Below are positions 45,633 through 58,189 of a stretch of 64,000 bases of DNA, piece by piece. The first letter of the stretch is position 1. Each line of letters opens with the position of its first letter. The notes beneath the pieces were generated by a model that was given only the letters and a program-made list of their open reading frames with translations, was not told the DNA's origin and searched no databases. Source of the stretch: Sorghum bicolor (lineage: Eukaryota > Streptophyta > Magnoliopsida > Poales > Poaceae); the NCBI RefSeq assembly GCF_000003195.3, contig NC_012875.2, positions 14,181,240 through 14,245,239 of the forward strand. Direction: 5' to 3'. The position numbers and the translations under genes were made by a program.

Positions 45633-48600
45633 TTAAGTGGGTCTCAGTCCCATCTCAACCGATGCACTGTCTATCACATTACATGACAACCCCTTGGTGA
45701 ATTGATCTGCCAGATTTTTAGACATGTGGACATAGTCCAGCGCTATCACTCTAGAGTTTCTCAATTTTTTGACAGACTTTAAGCGCCGCTTTACATGCCT
45801 TGTGGTCTTCAGGTTATCCTTAGAACTGTTCACTTTGATTATCATAGTTTGATTATCACAGTTTATGGAGATGGCGGGCACAGGTTTTTCAACCACCGGC
45901 AAATCCATCAGGAGTTCTCGAAGCCATTCGGCTTCAACAGTGGCGGTGTCTAGTGCTGCAAGTTCTGCTTCCATAGTTGACCTCGTGATGATGGTCTGCT
46001 TGCAAGACTTCCAGGAAACAGCACCACCTGCAAGGGTAAACACATACCCAGTGGTGGCTTTTAACTCGTCAGCATCAGATATCCAATTTGCATCATTGAA
46101 ACCCTCCAGTACCTTTGGGTACCCGATATAGTGTATGCCATAGCTTGTGGTTGCCTTTAGATACCGCATTACTCTCTCAAGAGCACGCCAATGATCATCT
46201 CCCGGGTTTGATACAAACCGGCTCAACTTGCTCACAGCGTATGAGATGTCAGGTCTTGTTGCACTGGCTAGGTACATTAGTGAGCCAATGATTTGGGAGT
46301 ACCTCAATTGGTCTCTCATGATCCTTTTGTTCTTTCTTAGAATTAGACTTGGATCATAGGGAGTGGACACGGGTTTACAGTCACTATAGCCAAAGCGACT
46401 TAGAATCTTTTCAACATAGTGGGACTGCATAAGAGTAACCCCACCATTTTCTCCCTTTTGTAGCTTAATGTTTAAAATCACATCAGCCACTCCCAAGTCT
46501 TTCATGTTAAAGTTCTTGGACAAAAAGTTTTTGACGTCCTCAATCACATTGAGGTTCGTGCCAAATATTAGGATGTCATCCACATATAGGCACAGGATTA
46601 CTCCTTCTCCTCCGCCAAAACGGTAGTAGACACATTTGTCAGCCTCATTGACAACAAAGCCTGCTGACGTCATGGTCTTATCAAACTTTTCGTGCCATTA
46701 TTTAGGAGCTTGTTTTAGGCCATACAAAGACTTCAATAATTTACACACCTTGCCCCTTTGACCTTCTACTATGAACCCATCAGGCTGATCCATGTAGATC
46801 TCCTCTTCTAACTCTCCATTGAGGAAAGCTGTCTTCACATCCATCTGATGAACGAGAAGACCATGAGAGGCTGCCAAGGCAAGTAGTACTCGAATTGTAG
46901 TCAATCGGGCCACAGGTGAGTAGGTGTCAAAGAAATCCTCGCCTTCCTTTTGGGTGTAACCCTTGGCCATAAGCCTAGCCTTGTACTTTTCAATTGTACC
47001 ATCAGGCCTAAGCTTTTTCTTGAACATCCACTTACATCCTATAGGTTTGCAACCATACAGACGATCAACCACTTCCCAAGTACCATTGGACATAATCGAA
47101 TCCATCTCACTCCGTATCGCTTCCTTCCAATAGTCAACGTCAGGAGAGGAAAATGCCTCTTTAATGGTTGTTGGAGTGTCGTCCACAAGATATATGGCAA
47201 AGTCATCACCAAAGGATTTTGCAATCCTAGGTCTCTTACTCTTTCGAGCGACTCCGTCATTTTCCTCCTCAAGACTTTTAGTAGTGGGTTGTTCAGTGTA
47301 CTCCACTGGCACAAAAGTATCAGGAGAATCAGGAGCTCCCTCACTAGATGTGCTTGGTACATTTCCTCTCATAGGAAATTCATTCTCGAAGAATGTTGCA
47401 TCCCTGGATTCAAATATTCCGCCGACCCTCATGTCGGCGACTCTAGATTTCACAACTAAAAATCTGTAGCCTACGCTGTTTATTGCGTATCCGAGAAAGA
47501 CACAATCTACAGTCTTTGGTCCAAGTTTGCGCTTCTTGTTGATTGGCACATTCACTTTGGCCAAGCAACCCCAAGTTCGCAGGTATGAGAGAGTTAGTCT
47601 CTTCTTTTCCCATTCCTCGAATGGTGTTTTCTCTTTATTCTTTGTAGGAACTCTATTCAGGACATGACTTGCAGTCAATATATCCTCACCCCACCATTCC
47701 TTAGAAAGTCCCGCAGTGTCTAACATGGCGTTGACCAAGTCAGTTAGCGTGTGATTCTTTCTTTCGGCAATCCCGTTGGATTGGGGGGGAGAAAGGAGGC
47801 GTCCTCTCAAGAATAATCCCATGTTCCTCGCAGAATGAATCGAATTCTTTTGAAAAGTATTCACCCCCGCGATCGGACCGCAACCGTTTGATTTTCTTTT
47901 CAAGTTGATTTTCAACTTCGGCTTTATAGATTTTGAAGTAGTGCAATGCTTCATCTTTTGTTTTTAAGAGGTACACATAGCAAAATCTAGTACTATCATC
48001 GATGAGTGTCATGAAGTATTTCTTACCGCATTTGGTCAACACGCCATTCATTTCACATAAGTCAGAATGAATGAGGTCTAGTGGTGCCGTGTTCCTTGCG
48101 TCTTTTACAACCTTGTGAGGATTGCGAGGTTGCTTTGCTTGCACACAAGCATGGCACTTAGAACCTTGGACCAAATCGAATTTAGGAATTAAACTCATTT
48201 TAGCTAAGCGCGTCATACATCTAACATTAATATGGCAAAGTTGGGAATGCCAAATATTACAATCATCATCATGTCTCACATGGTTCACGACATTACAAGA
48301 ATCCATCAAAGAAAAGCGGAACAAGCATCCGCTCTCATAGCCCTTACCAACAAATGTTCCATATCTCGATACAACACACTTATTGGACTCAAAAGAAAGT
48401 TTGAAACCATCCCTACACATTAGGGACCCGCTGACGAGATTCTTCTTTATGGAAGGGACATGCTGCACGTTCTTCAGCTGCACGGTCTTCCCTGAAGTAA
48501 ACTTCAGATTGACCGTACCAACACCATTAACAGCCGCATGCGTACCGTTTCCCATCAGCAGGGAGGCACCTTGTCCTTCCTGGCTGGTACAAAGAGAACA

Positions 48601-49333
48601 AAGAGCGGTCAACGCATACATGTATATTAGCCCCTGTGTCAACCCACCAATCGGGAGAGTGACAAACTGAAAGAGTTGTTGGTATATAATTACCAAACCT
48701 ATATCCTCCAGCCTCGCTAACAACTATGTTGGCTGTCTTCTTTTGTTGCTTATCCTTGAGGTCTGGGCACTCTTTTGCCCAGTGATCAGTGCTACTGCAC
48801 ATAAAGCAACAGCCACCTTTCTTCTCTTTGTTTGCCTTCTTCTTGAAAGCTTGAGGTTGTGGCCTCACGTTGGGATTCTTGTTCTTCTTATGTTTCCTGT
48901 TGCGGAAGGCCTGAGGGTCCCTCCTCTGCACCAAATTGGCGCTAGTGCCTCCCTCGGTCTGCACTTTCTTGCCATGTGTGTCCTTTGCCCTTGCTTTCTC
49001 CTCAACACTGAGAGAAGCAACTAGATCAGTCACACTGAACTCTTGCCTCCTGTGCTTAAGAGAGGTAGCAAAGTCCCTCCAAGTAGGTGGCAGCTTAGCG
49101 ATAATACCGCCGGCCACAAACTTGTCGGGAAGCACACACTTGTTGTTCTCAAGCTCCTTCGCTAGCATTTGTATCTCATGAGCTTGTTCTACCACTGAAC
49201 GGTCATCGACCATATTGTAGTCATAGAACTGCTCCATGAGGTACAGGTCACTGCCAGCATCAGGAACTCCGAACTTGGCCTGCAGTGCATCCCACATGTC
49301 CTTGCCCGTAGGCATGTCGATGTACAGTGGTAC
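45633..49333 (-). pseudogene. pol: Copia-2 Gag-Pol, truncated and frameshifted
   Basis: Minus strand, from gag (YIDMPTGKDMWDALQAKFGV) at 49333. Zinc knuckle CFMCSSTDHWAKEC, protease VDTGANIHVC, frameshift near 48590, pre-integrase HSQLCHINVRC, integrase ([29 protein letters not shown]), frameshift in a seven-G run at 47783-47789, [13 protein letters not shown], reverse transcriptase ([37 protein letters not shown]), TAA at 46698-46700, [11 protein letters not shown], RNase H ([40 protein letters not shown]) and end EMGLRPT with the stop at 45633. Otherwise well preserved. The G-run frameshift could be a sequencing error. Confidence 0.93.
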
Positions 49334-50669
49334 TGTTGACACTTGCTAACACCACTTGAATACTAGGTTGTCATCCCCAGCATGGCACTAGAGTGTACTA
49401 TGGTATTTATACGCACACAGATAATCCGCAAGCGCACGGATACTGTTGTAGCTTTTACCCGGTTAAAGGTTTTATCGTATCCACAGGGAAACGGGAGAAC
49501 CAACTACGCTCTAACTTAACCAAGATAGATAGATAAGTGTAAATAGGAAAGATGGTAGAATTCAATAAGAACAATATTAAAGGTAAGATAATAATGGGTG
49601 ATAATATGGGAATAGAGAGTTTAGCAATCTAGTATACGGGCGATGGTAGCAGAATAGAGAGGATAACTATGGTTTCTCTACTTCAAAGGGGTATGTCTAT
49701 GTCTGGGACGAACCACGTGATAAGAATACACCACAAAGGATGCTTATCCATAGGCCGATAAACCCTACCCGTCCTGCTAACAGGAGGTGGACTACAGGGG
49801 ACCAACGTAACTGTCACCTACATGGCCTACCACACGATCCAGCTAGACAGGGGACATCCACAAGTAATCTAGGTCTAAGCACCACGCTTACACCTATACT
49901 ACAACTCTAACCTATAGGGTCCTATAGATTAGAAGTACTCAAAAGAGTTGTGAACCAGAACATACATGATTAGTAATTGCATAATGAATTAGAAGTACAT
50001 TACCAGAGTCATCCCATGAGCAAGCTTGATTAGAGCTTGATCATGACGAAGTACAACCGGAGGAAGAACCGACAGGCCGACCTCTCCTCCAATCCTCCCT
50101 CGCTCTCCATCTCGCTACTATCTAGATCTACTCTAGTTTAGAGAAGAGAGGAGAGCTCTCATCTCCAAACCCTAGCTTTTGCTCTGTCTATGAATAATGA
50201 ATAATGATCAAGGGGTGCCTCCTCCAGGGGCCAGGGGGTCTGGTTATATAGTCCCCTCAAGTGAATCTTGGCCGTCGGATCAAACCGACACTGATTGAAC
50301 GGTTATTCTTGATCCTTTAGGTCGGTGGAGCGTAATCCGCGAAGTTGAACGTGATTGGCCAAAATAGGTGGGCGGGCGCCCTAAGGACTTGGGCGGGCGC
50401 CCTGTCCCTGAGCCCTCTCGGCTTCCGCTTTGTTCCCATGGCTTCTGGAGTCTTCTAGATGATACAAAATTGCGCGGCACGTTAATATCTCTATGTAAAC
50501 ATGACGTGTGGGCCTTTCCTCCATATTTCCTGATAACCCCCTGCAGAAATAGACAAACACCAAAACTCGTGGAATTCTGTCAGATAAAACCCTAAGTCTG
50601 GGTGTTGGTTGCATTTGGATCCTCTTCTTTATTTATTTGTTGATTATATTTGGTACTTAAGGACCATCA
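49334..50669 (-). repeat. Athila-3 3' LTR
   Basis: On the minus strand it starts TGTTGATGGTCCTTAAG at 50669 and ends GCAAGTGTCAACA at 49334 (1336 bp). The promoter section has two GGGCGGGCGCCCT palindromes (50370-50382 and 50391-50403) and a TATATAA box at 50250-50244. It shows the uninverted order of LTR start and middle, which serves as reference for Athila-1. Unlike Athila-1 it has no primer-site copy at its end, and the LTR-borne ORF is broken. Confidence 0.9.
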
Positions 50670-52976
50670 ACAACTCCCCCAAGCTACCTCTTGCTCGTCC
50701 CTAAGCAAGGATGGACTCAAGAGTTTCTGCAGTGATTTTATGCCTTAAAGGTACACATGCGTTCAAACAAGATCTCATCTTTAGGTTAAGGTAAATAGTT
50801 AAGATTTAAAACTTACTCATATTACCATTCACCATGGGGCTTGCAACTGTCACTTGTGTCTTTAGCAGTTAAAAGATAGAACGGTCAAGTCAAGCACCAT
50901 GTCTCTTGTTCTTTGATTAACTAAAGCTCTGGAGTTTTTGCAGATTTTCAAATAAAACTCAGAGATTCCTTGTATGACTCTCTCTAGTCTCTCTTTTGTG
51001 GTATTTCTGGATCCTTACCAAGGCAGTGATGATATATGCCTTCTCTCAAAGTATGTGGTATTTTTGGTATGAGGCATAGTGACATTGCCTTCTGTCTCAC
51101 CCTACTCTAATAAGGTTTTGATATCTGGAGCTCATAGGTGGGAGACAGATAATACATACTTACAAGACATTTATTGCATAGTCAAACCATGGATCCAGAG
51201 AAACAAGTTAATAAGTCAAATCAAGATGTGCATGTGTGGCGAATGAATGGTGTATGGTGATGATGGTGATAATGGTGAAAACAATGGTGAAAGTCTAATT
51301 CTACTTTTGCTCTTTTGAGGGGATACATACCTTTCTTGCACTTTGAAGCTTTTTGAGGGGAATGAGATGCTCTATATTTTCTTTTTCTTTTCTCTCAGGT
51401 GGGTATCTTGTACCCCTAATTCTACTGTCGGACACTTGTCCATTTTTACCTCTCGTCTCACCTTTTCTTTTCTTCGAGGTTCCTGGCACTTGCCCCTTTT
51501 TATTTCCTCGTATTTTTTTTCTCTCTTTTTTTTCAGAGCACTCACCATCCTAGAATAATGTAGCAAGTGGTAGTAACCAAAATATCAAGAGCATTTATTT
51601 CACGGGGAATAATAGGGATATGATATTGTTTTTGGCTATTCTCTCCTGGATAGGAGTAGAATAATTTTAGGTGAATCGGGAGATGGAAAGGAGTGGATGT
51701 ATGTGGATGCATACTTCTGGAGTAGAAGAAGCATGTATGAGTGAACGTGCAAGTGAATCTTGATTTTAACCGCATGACAAGCTCCTAAGGGTCTACACAG
51801 CTTGACCATACTCAATGCTTATAAGCAGTAAAAAGTAAATGTATGGTTCATAGTCTAATAAGCATGTACATATGACTGTGGTAGGTTTTTAAACTCTCAT
51901 CATACAAGAACTCATCATGCAACATTTTAAAGATTTTCAAAGATAAAATTCTCCAGAATTCTAGCATCTCTAGGAACAGATAAACAGCAGCTCAACCTTC
52001 CCATATCATATCCGTTAACGACTTAGACTTTAGATCAAATACTCTTCCCACAAGTTCAGGTTTAGAGCAAATCATAATTCATAACAGTCATGCCTAAACT
52101 TGAGAGAGAATTCAATTTTGAGAACTAGTCATGGCAGAGTAACTATTCATTATTTCCATGTGAGAGCTTATCATGAGGGTTCATAGCAAACTTTATTTAT
52201 TTATTTATTTAGCAAACTAAGCAAAGATATATATATATATATATATATATATGAGCATAAAATCTTTATTTGGGTTTTTATGATTATGCATCTTTTTATT
52301 ATTTGAGTAAAGTATAAACGCGAGTAGAAACACTTAGCTGGATAAATGGGGGTGCTCTCCCCCAAGCTGGATTTTGACGTAATTTCTTCTGATGTAGCTA
52401 GCAGGTGGCGGAGATATATTTGAATGTCTAGCCTTTATCATGTTGAGCCTCCTCAATAAATGTTACTCTCTTTGGTAGGATCATAAATTTATTTTTATAG
52501 TTTTATTATAAGATGAAAACATATTTATTTTATGCCACCATAGTCAATATACCTATGGGTTTTAAACCACAAGTCTATTCTCATGGGGCTTTAGATTTTA
52601 TGATGCAGTGCAATGAACAAATATTTTTTTTATTTTCTTTTCTAAAGCTAATGTGGAAAAGTAAATATGCTAATGCAAGTGATGGAATAAAAAGGAAAAG
52701 GAATGCAGAAAAGATAAATATGGATAAATACTGATTTTACCTTTCGGCGAGGGTTCAATGTTTTAAGTCTTCTGAACAAGACTTCTCACCGTGTTCATTC
52801 TTCAGGTGCGTCACTTGATTCAGGTGTGGACCTTGATGTCTGCACCTCTTGATACGGTGTCACCGATGTTCTTTGTTTGCCCAGCAGTTCGAAGTGCGGC
52901 GTTGGCAGTATCTTGCTCAGTGTGTTTGTGCTCGTAGATCCAGGTCTTTCACTTGGTGGAATCTGGGAGTGTCACA
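50670..52976 (-). other. Athila-3 internal 3' region
   Basis: It begins with the polypurine tract (CTCCCCCAAGC on plus). It follows Athila-1's 3' region in reverse, including the pyrimidine-rich section near 51360-51540 and a second purine-rich tract (TCTCCCCCAAGCTGG near 52356). At about 52780-52976 the minus strand carries the C-terminus of a coding frame (LPTPHFELLGKQRTSV, STPESSDAPEE, TGA), corresponding to the end of the Athila-1 gag-protease frame. No other gene is seen. Confidence 0.75.
52227..52252. repeat. (AT)n microsatellite
   Basis: Thirteen AT units within the Athila-3 internal region. Confidence 0.95.
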
Positions 52977-53261
52977 CCCAATTTTAAGGATAAAATTGAA
53001 TGCAAAACCTTATGTGTGCCCAGAGATCAATCACACATAAGCCGACAAATTATAGGGAGTATCATCACAAGTGTTATTACATAACGGTATAACTCAGAGT
53101 CTTTACACAAATATAGCGGAAATAAAAGATAACTCTAGCATGGAAGCTCCATCACACAGGCACGTCAACTGGTTGACCACAAGTCTAGAAATCCTCAGGG
53201 AAGTACTGGTAGTAGTCATTACCCATGCCATCTGTTACCCATCCGGGATTTTTATCCAAAT
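52977..53261 (-). repeat. Tekay-3 LTR, 3'-terminal part (minus strand)
   Basis: On the minus strand it ends AAATTGGGTGTGACA at 52977, like the Tekay-1 LTR, and contains ATGTGTGATTGATCTCTGGG. It is cut at 53261 by Tekay-4 and resumes at 63063. Since no primer site lies to its left, this is the 3' LTR of an element whose body lies to the right, outside the window. GGGAG (52972-52976) may be its target duplication. Confidence 0.82.
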
Positions 53262-56200
53262 TGTAACACTCTAAAATTTGCTCCTTTGAAATAGAGTTTA
53301 AAAAAATTAATTATGTATTTTTGTGTTCATGAAAATGTAGGAAAAATAATATTTTTTTAAATTAAAATTTATCATAAGGCTTAGCAATATTGTTGTGCAT
53401 ACATGCTGGTGCATAAGATTTAATGTAATGTTTGCTTGATGCTCCTTCGTGTGTTGTGAGTGAGCAAAGTTTTAAAAATACGTTTAGTAGAACGATCGTC
53501 CTTGACCAGTACGTCTTTATCTTTATCCACAATCAAATTCTTTATTTCTCGGCTCAAGTTTTTATTATGAGCTTTCTAAAATCTTTTCTTTGTCACCTAA
53601 ATTCCTTCTTTTAGTTTCTCGTTCATCAAGCACTATCTGCGATCTTCTTGGTAATTTTCCAGCTTTTTCTGTAACTTGTTCCCACTTCTGTGAGCATAAT
53701 CTAGATGCTCCATATTATCTTATCAGGCGCTCCAAATACTTTATTTGAGTTCCTCATGTTCTATAATGTCTCTGAGAATTTTCTCCGAATTTTCAGAGCT
53801 TTCGGAATATTTTTCATAGCTTAAATAATAATTCTAGACTTTTTGGAATTATTTTATCCATGAAATTAAATAATTCCGAAAATAATAAATCTCTATTCTT
53901 TTTTCAATGCTCAAGGCCCATGCCTTTAATTACTAATGGGTTTTAATAATTAATTAGACCTATTAGTAAAGATGGAGGTTACAACATCAATTAGTACCAT
54001 ATTGCTAGTTGATGTAATTGTAGAGAGTTTTTCTCCCTATATATGTACCAACCCCTTGGGTTAAGCACACCAAAACTACCGTAAAGAGAGCCCCTAGTTT
54101 GGGAAATCCCTCGTGTAGTAAATTAAAATTTTCTCCTCCTCCCCATATCGCCAATGCCCAATCCTGATGACTATTATCTCCGGCTAGCTCTGAGGTTTAT
54201 CCGGCCTGCCTTCGTCCGTCTCCAAACAGGTCATGCCAAAGTCCAATCTTGATCCAGGTTAGCACCAGGACACCTCTATCTGCTAAATCAGGCCTTCCGT
54301 GTAATTTGTCAATGCTCGATCTTCGTTGCCGTGTATCTGCAAGCCATCCTACGAAGGTACATGTCCTACGTACCTGACCTAAATTGCTCTCTATCTTGCT
54401 TGTTCTCTCTCTCCTACTAATCATCGCATATACCTTTCATTAAGCTTTTGCCAACAGGAAAAGCTAGCTGCTTCTAAGCCTGACCAAGCTTCTGAGCTGT
54501 TGGTCTGCTCCCAAAACTCCATAACCCTGGCTGCGGTCAACTTCCTAGAGCTGAGAGCTCTCTGGCACAAATCTACGAAGGTCGTCACTCGTCACGCAAC
54601 GCATTAAGGTTTTTGTTGATCATTACCTTAAATCCTTCCAAGTTACGTGAGGTCATAGTGACATAATTTATGCGTTATGAGCGTTTGTTGGTCATGTAGT
54701 ATGTTTATAAAATTTATAAATAATATATTTAATTTGATTAATGTTTGCGTGCAACTAGTTTTTGAATTAACAAGTGATACAGGTTTAACCTCCGCTATAT
54801 ATATATATCAAATGTTAACTTGATTAATTACAACATAAATATATATATTTATAATCTGCTTGATCTAAACATGTTTCAGACATGAATCTCGGTAAGATGC
54901 TCACATGTTTACTTTCTTTTCATAAAATTTATTTTGCTTATAAATAATTCTATAAATATTTATAAATAAAACATGACTAGTTTGAACTCGGTATTTTCAC
55001 TAAAAATATAATTTAACTAAGTTAATATCCGGCACATAATTTTATTCAAATCCATGCATCTAGTCCTTTCTTTTGCAATATAAAATTTCTGTAGTCGTTT
55101 CTTTTTCATTATAGCTCTGATAAGAGTGCTTTTCCCGTCTGTGTGTTTGTAGCAACGCGTAGATTAGTCTTCAAACCTTTTTATTGATTGGTGTATTGTT
55201 TTAATTTATTTCTATTGTTTGCTTCGTGTATGATTGTTTGGATGCTTGTGTGGTGCTTTATGATATCGTCCAGTCGGTGAGCTATACGTGGTGATCAAGA
55301 AGCAGTTCATTGAAGGTTTAGAACTTGAAGAATGATCCATGTTTAAGGCAAGTATAGCATGGGATCATCCTTGTTTCCTAATAACTTTAATCACACAATT
55401 CATATTGCATGTGTCTCCTTGATAAGGATTTCCTAGTATTGATCTTATACCTTGTCACCTATGGTTTTGCATTGGGTAGCTTATGCTAGTGCTCCACTAA
55501 ACCATGATCTTGTAATTTGATTAATGGAATATGCAATAAACGTTAAAAGATGACTTTTTAGCAACCTTGGAAAAGAGGGCTGGAGCATTGGGCTATCTTA
55601 TGGTGCTCTCGTTTCTCTCCATAAGGACTTATCTGTATCTGACCATCCGGGACATACAGTACAACTGTGAGGGCTACATGGCTCTGGCTTTAGTTCAGTA
55701 TGAGGACCTTTTCTAGCTTGTTAGTGGTTACCCTTGTGGCGCAAGTGGGGGATAGCAGACCGTGGATTCCTGCGGGTGAGTCACACGGACTGACTAACGA
55801 AACCTAGCGGCCCTAACTTGTTAGACGAACCTTTGAAAGGCTTCATAGTGAACCCTGCCGGCCTCCCTAGGAAGGGGGTTAAGAGACTCGCGACCTCGGA
55901 CGAAAGGGTAAATCACGACTCACAGTGAAAGTGTACAACCTCTGCAGAGTGTAAAACTGATATATCAGTCGTGCTCACGGTCACGAGTGGCCTTGGACCA
56001 ATACAGAATAAATGATCACTAATGGACAATTATTAAAGTTATTGTTGTTAATATGTTGTTTATGCTATTCTTTATTCATTTTACCTGATCATGAGTTTAT
56101 TATGGGTCTTGACAACTTGATGCTACTCATATGCTAAAATTGTGACAACTAAAAGCTACATGCAGTTCAACCGGTGTCTAGCCTTTGAGCCTCATGAACC

Positions 56201-56535
56201 CTATGTTATTCTTGCTGAGTACGAGATGTACTTACGCTTGCCTTTTTACATTTTATTTGGATAAAAATCCCGGATGGATACCAGATTGCTAGTTTGGAGA
56301 AGAGTTTAGGCTTGTGCTCAACCAGTCAGTTGTCCTTGTGGAGTTGGAGCTTTCGCCTGAAGAACGGAGAGTCTTTCCGCTGTTTGCTATCTAAGGTTAT
56401 ATCTTTTATACTAAGTTCGTTATATATAAGCATTGTCTATTGATATTACCCCTATTTATGGCTATATGTGAGATTTGACTTCCTGGGCTCACATATGGTG
56501 TGTATCTGGTTTTGTTCTTAAAACCGGGTGCTACA
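53262..56535 (+). repeat. Tekay-4 5' LTR
   Basis: 3274 bp. A possible promoter section lies around CTATATATGTACC (54036). It has the lineage's late section (TTTTCTAGCTTGTTAG, GTGTACAACCTCTGC, CACGGTCACGAG). Open frames at 53432 and 54197 recur identically in the 3' LTR but have no recognisable content. Confidence 0.94.
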
Positions 56536-56538
56536 AAG

Positions 56539-56550
56539 TGGTATCAGAGC
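56539..56550 (+). other. Tekay-4 primer-binding site
   Basis: TGGTATCAGAGC, three bases after the LTR end, is the exact initiator tRNA-Met complement. The following AATGCTGACTGTAGGACGCA matches the bases after the Tekay-1 site. Confidence 0.93.
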
Positions 56551-58189
56551 AATGCTGACTGTAGGACGCAAGCCTAGTTAGAAATTGGTCATCTTAAAGT
56601 TTTGAAATTGTTATAACAGCCTTGCTCTATAAACCTTGGTATTTTCCTCTATACTATATCTCTACCCTTGCTATTCCTTCCTACCTTGTTGCTTATTTTA
56701 AAAATCTTTGTTCTAATCTTTACTCCTTGATTTGGTATGCTTTTAGAACCTTCTGTTATCTCTTCTTGTGTCTTCGAAACAGAACTTTTAGGATCTTTGC
56801 CCTTATGAAGAGAACGATAGTATCGAAAGTTGCGTGAAGTGTGAACCTCTAATGCTTAATTGGTTGTTATTATGCTTATGCTTGATTTGGATCTTTGTAA
56901 TGTGTGAAATGATTTTGTGGGATTTCTCCATAATATCATTTAGTTTATAGGCCTAAGGCATAAGGTGTAGTGAAATAAGTAGTTGGGTTTGGTTATATCC
57001 TGTTTCTGTTCCTTGCTGATTTCTGGAGCAGTCTGCAATAATATTGGTATATCTCAAGTTGTCATCGTGCAAAGTTTGTCAACTTTTTCTGGGAACAACT
57101 AGACTCCAAGATCTTTCTTTGACCCCAAGAATCACCCCCTTATCTATTTTGGAATTGGAGTTATGAAAATCACAAGTTGATGTAGTGGCGCTGTCCAGAA
57201 TCTGGACCAGTTTTGGGAACTTGCTGTTTGAGACAAATATAACTATAGAATTTGGAAAAGTGTTCTATAGAAAAGTTATAGACAATTTGCTAAGATTTCC
57301 AAAGGTATAAGCCGGAACTTATTTGGATAAGTAGAACCTGAGATATGATATTTACAATTGGATGTTTCTGTTCTGTATCAAAGTCTGGACAGTTTTGGTA
57401 TTCCCTATTTTCAGCCAAGTTAAATGCAGAATCTGGGAAAATGTTATATACTAAAGTTGTAGAGGATTTCATAAGATTTTCAACAATATAAGGATCGTCT
57501 CCATATGATTTATGTAGCTCGAGATATGACAGCTGCAAGTTACTGCATAGGTGCTGAGACACTGTCAGGAGGAATATTATGTATGGCTGTTTTACCTAAG
57601 TTTCAAGACAGAAACTAAGGAAGTCTTCTATATGAAAGTTGTGGTGCATTTCATAAGTTTTCTAACGATATAAGCTACAACTCTATTGGATTCACAGAAT
57701 AAGGGTTATGTCTGTTTTACTACGCTGGTGTTTTCATATCACAAGAAAATTTCAGGATACCTGTTTGTTCTCTTGCACATAAGTTCTTTGGGATGTCAGA
57801 AGGTCTTAATGCTAGTCAACTTGACTGGAAAAAAGTGCAAGCTACCTTCCTTGTGTCCCCTAGTTGACCTTTCTTAAGGGGGGTAGTCTTATCAAAGGAG
57901 TTACAGGGAGAAGTAATGGTTAACATTGGATCATCGATAAGGACCTCAAGTGTTTGGAAATTTTGGTTTTGATACAGGAAATTGTTCCATTGAAGTGTGA
58001 TAATATGGATGGAGATATAGGTCATTGCTGGTACTCATAGCTTGGAAGTGGTGCTTTTGAGAATCAGGTGAAACCAAAGGCTACAAAGTTATACATGGAA
58101 TATGAGAGCTAGTCCATACTGTCCCCCGACCTATCTCATCTTAAGGGGGTAGTACCTTGATATGATAGATTAATGCCCTTTCAATTTAC
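56551..58189 (+). other. Tekay-4 internal non-coding region with diverged tandem repeats
   Basis: No extra ORF or gag is present. From about 57050 to 57700 a unit of about 185 bp is repeated three times. Each has a form of AAAGTTGTAGA...TTTCATAAGATTTTC...ATATAAG near 57263, 57451 and 57635, and TCGAGATATGA-like sequence between. 57700-58189 holds two TTAAGGGGGGTAG-like purine tracts (57875 and 58141) resembling the element's own polypurine tract, but nothing coding. Confidence 0.65.

Larger units (their letters stand above)
44128..49333 (-). mobile_element. Ty1/copia element truncated at its 5' end (Copia-2)
   Basis: On the minus strand: part of gag, protease, integrase, RT, RNase H and a 3' LTR ending at 44128. 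It is a diverged relative of Copia-1 with the same protein motifs. The 5' LTR and gag start are missing because Athila-3 inserted in gag at 49333/49334; the rest should lie beyond that nested stack, to the right of the window. Confidence 0.92.
49334..52976 (-). mobile_element. Athila-lineage element on the minus strand (Athila-3), partial
   Basis: It comprises a 3' LTR (49334-50669), polypurine tract and non-coding 3' internal region, and the last codons of the coding region. It entered Copia-2 gag (GGTAC at 49329-49333 is the likely target duplication; the other copy is outside). At 52976 it is interrupted by Tekay-3. Confidence 0.88.

Noticed and set aside
52977..53261. Separate short LTR fragment unrelated to 63063-64000
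   Set aside because: The CAAAT duplication on both sides of Tekay-4 and the matching strand and LTR family show that the two pieces were one LTR.
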